From positions 73,172,501-73,236,500 of the forward strand of contig NC_064614.1 in assembly GCF_023898315.1 (NCBI RefSeq): 64,000 bases of DNA. The letters are read 5' to 3'. Every line of letters starts with the position of its first letter. Within the stretch, counting starts at the first letter, position 1. The notes under the pieces were generated by a model, which saw only the letters and a program-made list of their open reading frames with translations, was not told the origin of the DNA and ran no database searches. The translations under genes were made by a program, and so were the position numbers. Source of the stretch: Schistocerca nitens (Eukaryota > Arthropoda > Insecta > Orthoptera > Acrididae). Shown here in pieces: positions 10,059 through 21,893 of the stretch.

Positions 10059-10622
10059 CTAATTGGACACGTTTTTCCAATCCTTAGCACCCACAGACAA
10101 TTTTCCTGTGGGAAGTTTGAGAGCTATGTGCTTTGCAAATGTATCTGTTATGTGTGGTGACTGTAAGGGGTGTATGTATAATGCAGTCTCATGTTCCTGT
10201 TGGAGATGATGAGAGAAGGAAGAGTTTGAAACCTGTTGCCAGTATGTAGCCTGTCGAAGAACACCAAGGGGGTCGCCAACCTTAATGTCGCGAAACGTAA
10301 TGTCCCCATCTGACACACGGGTCAGCAGCAACAGTTTCTCAAGTTGTTGCTTTATAAGACATTGCAGAGAGTTTTGTAATTGAATCCAGAATACTGGAAG
10401 CAAGATTGGCGATAAGAGACTTCGGCCGGTCACCCCTGCTGCCCCTTCTGTCATAAGGCCGAAGAGAAAGTCGTCAAGAGCATGCGGTGTGGACCGATGG
10501 TCACCCTGCCAAGTGTTGGCCAAACACTTAGGTGATCTGATGGGAACTGGTGCACCCATCTCGGCAAGAACGTTGGTGAACAACGGAGATATTAACGTCT
10601 CCCGCCGTCCTCCCTCATAAAC
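10059..10622 (-). CDS. Unrecognised open frame, possibly retroelement-derived
   Basis: The minus-strand frame stays open for 174 codons from the ATG at 10583 and continues without stop some codons upstream. It is GC-richer than its flanks. The segment ALDDFLFGLMTE-GVTGRSLLSP faintly recalls the end of Gypsy integrases (a short run before TGRSP-x-EL), but no catalytic block is present. I cannot assign a function. It may be a fragment of an unknown retroelement, a host exon, or chance. Confidence 0.25.
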   Translation of the reverse strand, partial: VYEGGRRETLISPLFTNVLAEMGAPVPIRSPKCLANTWQGDHRSTPHALDDFLFGLMTEGAAGVTGRSLLSPILLPVFWIQLQNSLQCLIKQQLEKLLLLTRVSDGDITFRDIKVGDPLGVLRQATYWQQVSNSSFSHHLQQEHETALYIHPLQSPHITDTFAKHIALKLPTGKLSVGAKDWKNVSN

Positions 10623-11740
10623 GTCTTCATGTCGATTTGAACTGTTGAATCTTAGTTTATTTATGCATTAATCCTCAATTTCTGCATTAAGACGTTTTCA
10701 AGTACCATTCATTGACTGTTTGGCTTTCAGAATCCTGTGATGACAGTTACTGCCGTAATGTGTTGTTGCATATGTTGTAGATAGCGCGTCAGTACAAAAA
10801 TATTTACATGGCCAAACAGCCGACAAATGGCAAATGAAAATTGCCTAACTGCAAAACTGTGCAACAGTACATAAATAATCTAAAATCATGAGCTAAACAT
10901 CACCTGCAATCATTCATTGGTACTGTGTACCCGACTTCAAAGATGAACAATATTTAGGACTGAGTAACAAGTAAAGCATTTTTGTTCTAATGACTTTTGT
11001 TTATTTCTAACTATTTTTTGGCTTACTGGCCCATTTTCAGAAAACAACTGACTAGCAGCAGGTGTGCCCTCATAAACTTTAGCATTCTAACCATATACCT
11101 TGTAATACTGTAATATTATGTATTTTAACTATTTATTGCGTTTAATATTGTCCATTGTGTAAACTGTCATTTACATTGTGCCAGTGTCTTTTATTTTCTT
11201 ATCTAACAATTAGTGTCCCTTGCGGACGCTACTCAGTTGTTTGCTGAAGATGGCCCTTAAGCTGAAAACTATTTAGAAACATACAAAAAACAGCTTATAT
11301 GTTATTCAGCCCCAAATATGGAACTGTTTAACCAAGACGTGTTGGAAAATTTCAGAAACAAAATAAATCGCAATATTCCTCAGTTACAATTTCAGTTGTG
11401 TCTATCATGAAGATAACTATAAATACTATTTGTAATTTGCAAACTGAATGATGATTTTGTTTTGAACTAAACATGTTCCATTTATTTATATTAGGTATCA
11501 TCAATAAAGATATTTTTTAACTGAGAATACTTTGTTATGAGGCATTTTTGTTACTAGCAGCACAGCTAAGTTACCATACTTTTGCAATTATAATATTTTG
11601 AATAAAGTTGTAGGGTTGTAGGCTACTTCCCCACTTAGAAAATACACACCAATCAAACTTCCAAGTGATATCATGATGTGGCAAATGCTGATGAAACTTC
11701 ATATATGTCAATTGCACACTAAAAACCAAAAAGATGTAAC
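10623..11740. other. AT-rich intergenic DNA
   Basis: AT-rich with no long frame and no repeat recognised. Confidence 0.5.
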
Positions 11741-11995
11741 AGGTCCCGAGTTCGAGTCTCGGTCGGGCACACAGTTTTAATCTGCCAGGAAGTTTCATAT
11801 CAGCGCACACTCCGCTGCAGAGTGAAAATCTCATTCTGGAAACATCCCCCAGGCTGTGGCTAAGCCATGTCTCCGCTATATCCTTTCTTTCAGGAGTGCT
11901 AGTTCTGCAAGGTTCGCAGAAGAGCTTCTGTAAAGTTTGGAAGGTAGGAGACGAGATACTGGCAGAAGTAAAGCTGTGAGTACCGGCCGTGAGTT

Positions 11996-12071
11996 GTGCT
12001 TCGGTAGCTCAGTTGGTAGAGCACTTGCCCGCGAAAGGCAAAGGTCCCGAGTTCGAGTCTCGGTCGGGCAC
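11996..12071 (+). other. tRNA-like sequence in tandem unit 1
   Basis: A 76-base cloverleaf-like order is visible: A box tagctcagttggtagagc, anticodon stem ttgcc/ggcaa around a seven-base loop cgcgaaa, short variable arm, T arm ccgag-ttcgagt-ctcgg, and a weak acceptor stem. Position 33 is G, not the universal U, so I read it as a polymerase III promoter-like relic and not a working tRNA. Confidence 0.7.
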
Positions 12072-12296
12072 ACAGTTTTAATCTGCCAGGAAGTTTCATA
12101 TCAGCGCACACTCCGCTGCAGAGTGAAAATCTCATTCTGGAAACATCCCCCAGGCTGTGGCTAAGCCATGTCTCCGCTATATCCTTTCTTTCAGGACTGC
12201 TAGTTCTGCAAGGTTCGCAGAAGAGCTTCTGTAAAGTTTGGAAGGTAGGAGACGAGATACTGGCAGAAGTAAAGCTGTGAGTACCGGCCGTGAGTC

Positions 12297-12372
12297 GTGC
12301 TTCGGTAGCTCAGTTGGTAGAGCACTTGCCCGCGAAAGGCAAAGGTCCCGAGTTCGAGTCTCGGTCAGGCAC
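12297..12372 (+). other. tRNA-like sequence in tandem unit 2
   Basis: Same arrangement as the copy 301 bp upstream, with a change near the 3' end (caggcac) that affects the acceptor stem. Confidence 0.7.
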
Positions 12373-12397
12373 ACAGTTTTAATCTGCCAGGAAGTTT

Positions 12398-13799
12398 CAG
12401 TTTCATATAGGTTGCAGATAATTTTCCTTTACTTTTGCCTTAAATGTAGAGCTCTGTCATTTGTCGAACAAGGCAGGTACAGATTCAAAATATATAACAT
12501 TATTACGTTGATTGACGAGTTGAAGGTTATTGTTATATGCTAGAATTTTTTTGTTAGTGTGCTTGTCAATCACATCATGTAAGTATGTCGCAGTGTAGAT
12601 TTAGATTTTATGATCTTAGTTTTATTGGATGCTGAAATGTAGCTTATCAAAACATGTACTTAACGATCACAGTACTAAGCTAAATGGTACTTGCAGAACA
12701 TCGAACAAATAATATAGAAATCTGATTTAAAGGAAGAGCAGACCATACTGCCTGACACATGGTGAAGGATAATAATACACACTCCCTATTTAAAAAATGA
12801 AGCATCGATAAAGGAAGGTGGAAAGGAAATAAAACTTTACACGTTGAGAGTGTATGTCAATATATTACGGTGATTACAAAATCGAATCAAATTTACAAAG
12901 AATTTGGCAACATGAGACCATTTATCAGTACGATGTTTCACCCCTTTGTCCTGGATGTATGCACTGATTTTGTTAAATATCCATTGAATCCTGTCGTTAA
13001 TGATGTTTCTGATTTCTTTCCATCTAGAAGACAAGAGGCTATGGTTCATGACACCAAAAGTCCCAGTTTTCCCTGGAGCTGTAGATTAGAATAGATTAAA
13101 CGTACTTTTGGTTCCTATTAGATTAAATGTACTTTTGGTTCCAATGAATCCAGGACATAGATAATCACAGTAAACAAGAAAATACAATAATTATATATAA
13201 AATAAAAACAGATATGCAAATATACTATCCACAAATCCTAAGATAGTGGTCCTCATAAATGTAGAATAAGTCAAACAGTCCTGAACATATTTAGTTTAAC
13301 ACAAAACAAAAAACTCGTCACAAAGCCTATAAATATTCAGTACACCCAGGTGCTTATGATAATTCTTAGGCATCATGCATCATCAAACAGAAAAATCACT
13401 TTTATAACACTTGCTTCCTGTAGTGTATTTGTACAGAAGTCAGATCTGATTTTATAAGCAACACATTCACATCAGTTCCTATCCATGAACCATGGACCAT
13501 GCCATCTTTGTGGAGGCTGGCATACCTCAGCAATACAAATAGCCACATTGTAGAAGCAACCACAACTGAGGGGTATCTGTTGAGTGGCCCAGCAAACACT
13601 TGGTTCCTGATGATAAACAGTAACCTTTTCAGTAGCTGCAGGGACGTCTGTTATGCTGATTGACTGATCTGGCCTTTGCTATGTTGGTACTTCAAATGGC
13701 AGAAAGCAAGGGGAAAATACAGCTGTTTTATTTCCCGAGGAGAAGCAGCTCTACTGTATGGTTAAATGATGATGTCACCCTGTTGGGTAAAATAATCCA
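12398..13799. other. AT-rich intergenic DNA
   Basis: A short direct repeat (attaaa-gtacttttggttcc) occurs twice at 13094-13145. No gene or known element was seen. Confidence 0.45.
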
Positions 13800-16605
13800 T
13801 AGGTGTAATAGTCCCCCACTCCGACCTCTGGTCAGGGGCTACTCAGGAGGGTGTCATCAGGAGAAACAAAAATTGCGATCTATGGATTGGGCTGGTAGAT
13901 CAGGAAATTTCAAATGGGAAATTGATGGGTTAAAGTCAGATACATTAGGAGTTAGTGAAATTCAGTGGAATGAGAAACAGGACTTTTGATCAGGAGAATA
14001 CAGGGTTATAAACACAAAATCAAATAGGGGCAATGCAGGCGTCGGTTTAATGATGATTAAGAGAATGGAACACAGATAAGTTACTATGAACAGCATTGTC
14101 AATGCAATATTGTAGCCAAGACAGACACGAAAACCATATCCCCCGCAATAGTACAACTTTTTAACCCAACCAGCTCCGCAGATGATGAGGAGATTGAGGA
14201 CATATATGATGAGATAAAATAAATTATTCAGATAGTTAAGGGAAACGAAAATTTAATAGCCATTGGGGACTGGAATTTGATAGTAGCCCAAAAAAGAGAA
14301 GAATGATTGTAGTTGAATATGGACTGGGAGAAACGAATGAAAGAGCGATCCACCTGGTAGAATTTTTGGTTTAAGAGTTATGAAAGAAGTTTGTATAGGT
14401 GGAAGACATGTGGAGACACTGGAATATTTCAGATTGAGACAGTGATTGCGGAACTAGATTTTGAACTGTAAGAGATTGCCAAGGACAGGTGTGGACTCTG
14501 AGCACAAATTATTGGCTATAAACTGTAGACTGAAATTGAAGAAATTGGAAAAACGTATGAATTTAAGGAGATGGGACCTGGATAAACTGAATGAACCAGT
14601 GAACGAACAAAGCAAGAACAAAGTAAAGGAATACAACAGAAAAAGTATGAGTAGCTCTAAGGGAGGAAATAGCAGAAGATCAGATAGGTAAAAAAGTGAG
14701 GGCTTGTAGAAGTCAGTGGGTAACACAAGAGATACTGAATTAAGTCAATGAAAGGAGAAATTATACAAATGCAGTAAGTTAAGCAAGCGAAAGTGAATAC
14801 AAATGTCTAAAAAATGAGATTCACAAACAGTGCAAAATAACTAAGCAGGAATGGCTCGAGGACAAATGTAAGGATTTAGAAGTCTACATCAGTATGGGAA
14901 AGGTGACATTGCCTGTAAGAAAAGTAAATGGTTCTTTGGAGAGAAGAGAACCACCTGTATAAATATCAAGAGCTCAGATGAAAAACCAGTCATAAGCAAA
15001 AAGGGAAAGCTCAAACCTGGCAGGCGTGTGTAGAGGGACAATACAAGGGAGTTGTCCCTGAAGGCAATATTATAAAATTGGAAAATGATGTAGATGAAGA
15101 TGAGATGGGAGATAAGATACTGTGTGAAGGATTTGACAAAGCACTGAAAGACCTGAGTCCAAACAATGCTAAAATAGTTGATAACATTCCGTTAGAACTA
15201 CTAATAAACTCGGAAGAGCCAGCCATAAGAAAACTCTTCCATCTGGTGAGCAAATTGTATGAGACAGGAAAATACCCTGAGTCTTCAAGAAGAATATAAC
15301 AACTCGAATTCCAGAGAAAACCGGTGTTGACAGATTTACCGAACTATCAGTTTCATATGTCATGGTTGCAAATTATGAACACGATTTATTTACAGAAGAA
15401 TTGCAAAACTAGTAGAAGTCGAGCTCAGGAGAGATTAGTTTGGATTCTGGAGAACTTCACAAACGTGTGAGGCAATACTGATCCCAGAACTTCTCAAAGA
15501 AGATGGGTGAGGGATAGGTGAACCTACATTTATAGCATTTGTAGATTTAGGGGAAGCTTTTGACAATGTTGACTGAAATACTCTCTGAAATTTTGAGGGT
15601 AGCAGGAGTAAAATACAGGGAGCAAAATGATTTTTACTAGTTATACAGTAACCTAATGGCGGTTATAAGAGTTGAAGAGCATGAAAGGGAAGCAGTTATT
15701 CAGAAGGAAGTGAGACAGGGTTGTAGCGGGTCTGTGATGTTGCTCAATCTGTACATTCAGCAAGCAGTGAAGGAAACAAAACAAAAATTTGGAATACAAA
15801 TTAAAGCCCAGGCAGAAGAAATAAAAACTTTGATGTTTGCCGATGACATTGAAATTCAATTAGAGACAGTGAAGGTCTTGGAAGAGCAGTTTAATGGAAT
15901 GGGCAGTGTCTTGAAAGGATCATTTAAGGTGAATATCAACAAAGTAGAAAGGAGAATGACTGAATGTAGTTGAATTAAATCAAGTGATGCTAAATGAATA
16001 AGATTAGAAACGAGACACTTAAAGTAGGAGATGAGTTTTGCTACTTGGGCAGCAAACTAAGTGATAATGGCAGAATTAGAGAGGATATAAAGTGTAGTTG
16101 GGCAATGCCACGAAATGCATTTTTGAAGAAGAGAAATTTATTAACATCGTGTACAGAATGAAATGTCAGAAATTCTTTTCTGGAAGGATTTGCGTGGAGT
16201 GTGGCCATGTATGGACGTGAAACGTGAAAAAAAAGAGAAGAGGTTTTGAATTATGGTACTATATAAGAATGCTGAAGATTTGACGGGTAAATTACGTAAT
16301 GAATGAGGAGGTACTGAACAGAACTGCGGAGAAAAGAAATTTGTAGCACCTCCTGGCTAGAATAAGGGATCTATTGGTAGGAGACTTTCTGAGATACCAA
16401 GAGATCACCAGTTTATTGTTGTGGGCAAGCATGGGGAGTCTCGTTGAGGGAGACCAAGAAATGAATACAGTTAGCAGATTCAGGAGGAGGAGTTTGAAGC
16501 AATTGCTCAGAGATGAAGCGGCCAGAACAGGACACGGTCACATGGTGATTTGCGTCGAACCAGTCTTCCTTCTGGAGATCATGACAACAACAACAATAAC
16601 GCACC
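13800..16605 (+). mobile_element. RTE-like LINE, decayed
   Basis: Endonuclease pieces come first: TLGVSEIQWN near 13950, NPTSSADDEEIEDIYDEIK near 14160-14220 and LIAIGDWNLI near 14255. Reverse-transcriptase pieces follow: DVDEDEMGDKIL (15090), AFVDLGEAFDNVD (15540), VRQGCSGSVMLLNLYI (15710) and a FADDIEIQLET palm motif (15840). The 3' end has a CAA-rich repeat (acaacaacaacaataac). The frame is broken many times. Fragments of the same family occur at 1381-1800 and 63774-64000. Confidence 0.82.
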
Positions 16606-16919
16606 TGTCACTTGTGCTAAGAAATTAATCGCTTGAGTAGAAGGACTTGGTCACCAATAAACTTTTCGGCCTCCTTACAATAGACTTCATCAGTAGTAAA
16701 AAAAATTTATTGGAGCTGGTAAGTTATTGAAAATCTGTGTTCCTAAATAGTGGCCACCTTACTCCATCAAAGTAAGTGGCTTTAAATTTCTATGAAGATT
16801 ATTCATATTTCTAGTACTCATTTGCATGAAATAAGGGGTTGATTTCTAAAAGAGATATTTTTATTGAGAAATTTGATTAAGGAATTAATATATCTGGAAG
16901 CTGTAATTAGTATTTCAAG
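16606..16919. other. Intergenic, nothing recognised
   Basis: AT-rich, no feature recognised before the target duplication at 16920. Confidence 0.5.
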
Positions 16920-16923
16920 GTCC

Positions 16924-17216
16924 TATAAGTGCTGTAACGTAATATCAGTGGCAATTCCCAAAAGATGTTGCTTGACGATATTTAGTCTAATTTTTAAATC
17001 ACCAAGAACACACACCACTTGGCCTGTTTAAGACTTCTTTATTGACTTCAGCTTAGCAGCCATCTCAGAATCATAACATCTTTGCTACCAAAGAATAAAC
17101 AAAAATTTTTAAAGATATTACATCATGTTATCAGTAATGAACTATAACTATTAACGGTCTTGGGAACTTCATAAAATGTAAAAATTCCATTTAGATGCAT
17201 CACTGTTGCCTTTGCA
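16924..17216 (-). repeat. 3' LTR of the CsRn1-like element
   Basis: 293 bp. On the minus strand it begins TGCAAAGG and ends in TTATA. A purine tract (gtgggggagtag on the minus strand) lies just inside, at 17217-17228, and fits a polypurine tract. Confidence 0.93.
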
Positions 17217-17691
17217 CTACTCCCCCACCAGTAACATGGTTACGAATTAATACATGGTGATTAATGAATTTTCTTTAAAAAAAATGAGCACAACATTAAC
17301 ATAAAACAATTAAAAACATATTGGAATGACAAAACATATGATACAAAATAATTACAAAAACTTTTTACAATGTCTGGTATGATATTTGATTAATTCTCCA
17401 CAGAGACAACTGCTCTAAGAATCGAGGTGGGAACCTTATAATCCGTCCTGACTTCGATACTCTGATATTTGGAGATGGTTCCTCTGTGGGATGTTGTGGT
17501 TCAGTGTCCTTGGAAAAGTTTGGAAGTTCCTTCTCTGATTCTCATTCTTCTTGCAGGAGATAAGCTGTTTTAAGTCTGTCCACTGACACATTTATGTGTT
17601 TGCACTTCCTTTTAATATTTTTCATGTCTTGAAATGACAGGAAGGGGACCATCATATGTAGGTTCTAATGGTTTTCTAACACTGTCACATC

Positions 17692-18345
17692 TCAGGAAGA
17701 CATGGGAACAGGTTTGCAGATATTTTTTGGAACAAATACTGATCTTGTTTTGCTTTGTGCAGGCCTACTAGGTTTCAGATGAAGCATTTGATTTTGCAAA
17801 TTAGATGCAAATGAATCAAGGTCAATCTTTGTGGTGGGCTCTTCAAAAAATTCACCAGGAAGTCTTATAGTTTTTCCATATACCATCTGTGCAATGGAAT
17901 GGTTCAATGTTTCCTGCACTGCAGTGTGCAACCCCAATAGAACATTAGGCAGAATTTCTGTCCAATTAGAACTGTTATGGGCCTTGATTGCAGACTTCAG
18001 AGTGCTATGTAGTCGCTCAATTTTACCATTGCATTGAGGATGATATGGCGTTGTGTGCTGAATTTTCATTCCACATACTATGAGCAAATTATTAAACAAC
18101 TGTGATCTAAACTGTGTTCCTTGGTCAGTGATTACCTTTGATGGTACACCAAATCTTGCAATCCAGTGCTGGTAGTAGGCTGTTGCCACTTTTTCAGCTG
18201 AAATATTTTCAAGTGATATGACTTCCATCCAAGATGTGAAACGGTCAATACAAGTTAAACAATAAGTCATGCCATTAGAAGGAGAAAAAGGTCCGATGAG
18301 GTCAATGTGTACAACACTGAAACGTTCGTCAGGTTCTTCAAACTT
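17692..18345 (-). pseudogene. Integrase, central and C-terminal part
   Basis: The minus strand gives HIDLIGPFSPSNG (first Asp), then VITDQGTQFRSQLF (second Asp) and HPQCNGKIERLHSTLK (Glu), the D,D-35-E integrase core of Gypsy elements. The frame is open from the first Asp to 17692, but the region upstream is broken near 18350 and the gene is separated from RNase H by a solo LTR. In the family this enzyme inserts the cDNA into chromosomes. Confidence 0.88.
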
Positions 18346-18755
18346 CTCTAGCGATGATTATGTGTGGCAAGTGACCTTGGCTTTCTGACAACTGACACAG
18401 GATTTAGTCCACTGTTGGACATCACTTTTGATGTTTGACCAAATGGCTCTGCTACTCAACAGTTTCACTGTTGTCTTTATGCAAGGATGAGCTAAACCAT
18501 GAAAATGGAGAAATATTTAGTGACGAAAAGGTTGAAGAATATAAGGTCTGATATTTGCAGTGGATGTGTCACACCACAATGTTTTCCCTGATGGAAGTTG
18601 ATATGACTTGAAGTTTAAGGAGTTGTTCCCTGTTCAGAGTTTCTGTAGTTCTTGATCTTGTTGCTGGTTTTTGGCAATTTCATCATAGTTCAGTATTACC
18701 ACTTCATCAACTCTGGATAGGGCATCTGCAGCAATATTGTCATGGCCACTGACAT

Positions 18756-19344
18756 TGTAAGCAGGCTGTTTATGTTTTCTTATTGGCAATGTAGCGAAGC
18801 GCTGTGTATAAAAATCACTGGCTGTTCTGTGTGCAGTCTGTGGCTAGTTTGCATTGTTGTCTGCCATTGTAGTGTTGGGCAGCGGCAGCTGGATGTGAAC
18901 AGCGTGTAGCGTTACGCAGTTGGAGGTGAGCCGCCAGCAGTGGTGGATGTGGGGAGAGAGATGGCGGAGTTTTGAAATTTTTAAAACTGGATGTCATGAA
19001 CTGATATGTATACTATGAGTTTTCAACATTATTAAGGTAAATACATTGTTTGTTCTCTATTAAAATCTTTCATTTGCTAACTATGCCTATCAGTAGTTAG
19101 TGCCTCCAGTAGTTTGAATCTTTTATTTAGCTGGCAGTAGTGGCGCTCGCTGTATTGCAGTAGTTCGAGTAACGAAGATTTTTGTGAGGTAAGTGATTTT
19201 GTGATTTGTGAAAGGTATAGTTTAATGTTAGTCAGGGCCATTCTTTTGTAGGGAATTCTGAAAGTCAGATTGCGTTGCGCTAAAAAATATTGTGTGTCAG
19301 GATAAGCACAAGCACGTGTATAATTGTTGAAAGGGGACGTTTCA
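18756..19344 (+). repeat. Solo LTR of the 49158-55945 LTR-element family
   Basis: 589 bp starting TGTAAG and ending GACGTTTCA, similar along its length to the LTRs at 49158 and 55392. The 4-bp direct repeat acat at 18752-18755 and 19345-19348 marks its insertion into the CsRn1-like element. No internal region remains, so LTR-LTR recombination removed it. It is more diverged than the paired LTRs, and so older. Confidence 0.93.
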
Positions 19345-21005
19345 ACATGACGAATATCGGCCGAAAATGGTGAAATGTACTGCAACTGTCTCATCTGTCG
19401 AGGAGATGCCTTATCATTGTTTTGCTTGGAAGCAAATGTGAGAGGCTTATGATCAGTGAAGATTATGAAGTCTCTTCCTTCCAGTAAATGCTTAAACGTT
19501 TTTACAGAGAGGTAAATTCCCAGTAATTCTCGGTCATAGGTACTGTAACCCTTCTGTGATTTACTCAGTTTCTGTGAAAAGAATGCAACTGGTCTCCAAT
19601 TTCCATTTTCCAGTTGCTAGAGAACAGAACCAACAGCAATATCTGATGTGTCTGTACACAATGCTATGGGTAACTCTGAGTTAGGAAAAACCAATAATGT
19701 AGCATTTGCTATATCTTGTTTGGATTTCTTAAACATTTTCTTTGCTTCTTCAGTCCACTGAATTTGTCTATTATCCTTCTTTCTTGCTACCTTAAGATAG
19801 TCATGCAAAACAACTTCAGTCTGTTCCGCATCTTTAAGGTAGCGGCGGTAGTAGTTGACAATGCCGAGAAATCTGCGGAGCTCATGCAGTTTGTCAGGTA
19901 ACTTATACTCTATAATTGCTTGAACTTTCTCAGGTAGTGGGCGGGATCCCTCTGATGTTACCCAGTACTCCAGGAATTCAACTTCATTTACTCCAAAGGT
20001 TGATTTTGATATGTTGATTCGAAGTCCGTAATTAGACAATCGGTCCAGGACTAGTTTCGGGTGTGTTCGGTGTTCTTCAATACTGCATGAGGCGATTAAA
20101 ATGTCATCGAGGTAAGGAAACACAAAATCTAGCCCAAACATAACTTCATTAATGAATCGCTGGAATGTTGAAGATGCATTCCGCAGGCCAAAGCTCATGA
20201 CATTAAATTCATACAGTCCAAATGGTGCGATTACAGCTGTTTTGTGCTTATCTTCTTCGGCAATAGGTATTTGATAATAGGCCTTAAAGAGATCGATTTT
20301 AGAAAAGATGTTTTTGCCTTGAAGAATACAATGGAAACCTTCTATTCTAGGTACAGGATAACGGCCTGGAATTGTTCTTTCATTTAACTGTCTATAATTT
20401 CCACACGGACGTATTGAGCCATCCTTCTTAGGTACAATATGTAGAGGACTTGCCTATGCGTATTTAGATGGTCTAATGATGCCATTTTTTAACATGAATT
20501 TAAATTCTTGTTTTGCCATCGCCATGCGCTTTGGGTCTAATTGTCTTGCCCTAGAAAACACAGGCGGGCCTTCAGTGGTAATATAGTGTTTGACATCATG
20601 TTTAATTTCGCTAGGTACCAAATTAGGTTTAGCTATGTCTGGATACTGTAACAGTAGATCTGTAAATTTTGTGTTTTGGCTCATGGTGCTCAGAACACTT
20701 TCCTCTGAGGTTGACATTGAACTTGGTTAAATCATCTATTAATCTTTTATTATGGACATCTACTAATAATTGAAATTTATTCAAAAAATCGGCACGCAAT
20801 ATAGCTTTATTGACGTCGCAGTCCCAGATCAATAGTACGAAGTTCGATTCCGTATGTAGGAATTTCGGTACCATTTGCAGCATACAATTTATATGGTGAA
20901 TCACCATTAACATTTGCGTGAGCGGGAATTACATAAACATCCGCCCCACTGTCGACTAAAAATTGCAATCCCGTTTTTTTGGCGGTTACAAATAAGTGGG
21001 TTTTG
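19345..21005 (-). pseudogene. Gypsy protease, reverse transcriptase and RNase H remnants
   Basis: Protease: QFLVDSGADVYVIP near 20950. The N-terminal RT region has HYITTEGPPVFSRARQLDP and an in-frame TAG after PSKYA near 20451, followed by SPLHIVPKKDGSIRPCGNYR. The RT palm is YLDDILIA near 20110. The connection to RNase H reads LCTDTSDIAVGSVL, then a stop at about 19618, then YSTYDRELLGIY and FTDHKPLTF. The order is normal for Gypsy pol. Several stops and a frameshift between protease and RT kill it. Confidence 0.9.
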
Positions 21006-21036
21006 CGGCAATGGACTTGGGCAGCAGAACTTGCCG

Positions 21037-21870
21037 CTAATTCAGCTGCTGGGTCGCGTTTCCCTTTTTAGTCCAGCTACGTGGAGGTGTGCATTTTTCA
21101 GGCTTGCAGTTCTGCCCAAAGCGAAAGTGGTAATAACAGTACTTGACCTTGGGGTTGTATTTATTTCGAGACTTACTACGACTTCTTTTACATTGACTCT
21201 CACAGCTTCTGTTACGAGACCTGCCTCGATAACCAGTTGACAGCGCGGCCATTTGTTGCTCTAGCCCAGAAATTCTTGTCACAAGTCACTCATTGTTATC
21301 GAAACATCCTGTTGGCTACAAGCACCAATTTTTGTGACGAACAATTCATTACGGGGATTTATTTCTGTTATTCTATCAGCCATAATAGCCACCTTTTCGA
21401 GTCCCTCGTCATTGACAGTTAAAATGTTCCTTGTACAACCCGGAAGTTTTTCTAGCCAAAGTGTCTTTAGGACTTTTTATGACACATCTACACCTGCCAA
21501 AGCTTGCATTTTGCGTAATATCTGACTAGGTTTTTGGTCTCCCAAATCAGTTCCAGTAACTAATCTCTTAATATGCTTATCTTCACTTTCTTTGAAAATA
21601 TTCAGTAGACGTTCCTTAGCCAACGAATATTTATTCGCATCTGTGCCGCAAATAATGTCCCAAATATTCTCGATGTATTTTGGTTCTAATTGTGACACTA
21701 GGTGGTTAAATTTAGTTTCTTCTGTGACAATTTTGCAAATGCTGAACTGTGCTTCTACTTGATAGAACCAAATTTCGGATATTCACTCCAAAAAGGCGGA
21801 ATTTTGATGCTAACCTTGTTTGCTTCCAGGCGATCTTCGGAAACGCCCCCGTTTGTCGTCATATCTTCTT
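21037..21870 (-). pseudogene. Gypsy gag remnant
   Basis: The minus-strand piece 21698-21477 (LEPKYIENIWDIICG, ERLLNIFKESEDKHIKRLV) looks like a capsid C-terminus, and 21282-21037 carries the basic tail and a CYYHFRFGQNCKPEKC zinc-binding-like motif. The pieces are in different frames. Confidence 0.75.
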
Positions 21871-21873
21871 ATT

Positions 21874-21891
21874 ATCACGTCGGGGTCACCA
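21874..21891 (-). promoter_or_regulatory. Primer binding site for tRNA-Trp
   Basis: The plus strand reads atcacgtcggggtcacca, 18 bases equal to the conserved 3' end of eukaryotic tRNA-Trp including CCA, as I recall it. It lies two bases inside the 5' LTR. Confidence 0.85.
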
Positions 21892-21893
21892 AA

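Larger units (their letters stand above)
11741..12397 (+). repeat. 301-bp tandem repeat containing a tRNA-like unit (about 2.2 copies)
   Basis: The segment beginning aggtcccgagttcgagtctc starts at 11741, 12042 and 12343, giving an exact period of 301 bp. Units are nearly identical, with single-base changes such as gagtgctag versus gactgctag and cgggcac versus caggcac. The first unit starts inside the tRNA-like part and the last ends at gccaggaagtttcag. The rest of the unit has no coding sense; frames across it are artefacts. Confidence 0.95.

Noticed and set aside
12000..12072. Functional tRNA gene
   Set aside because: The fold is plausible, but position 33 is G, the acceptor stem is weak, and the unit is part of a tandem repeat.
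11899..12374. Minus-strand frames such as 11899-12135 and 12177-12374, with an ETRTRDLCL motif
   Set aside because: They are translations of the tRNA-like tandem repeat. The same frame recurs in each unit, and this type of frame is a known annotation artefact.
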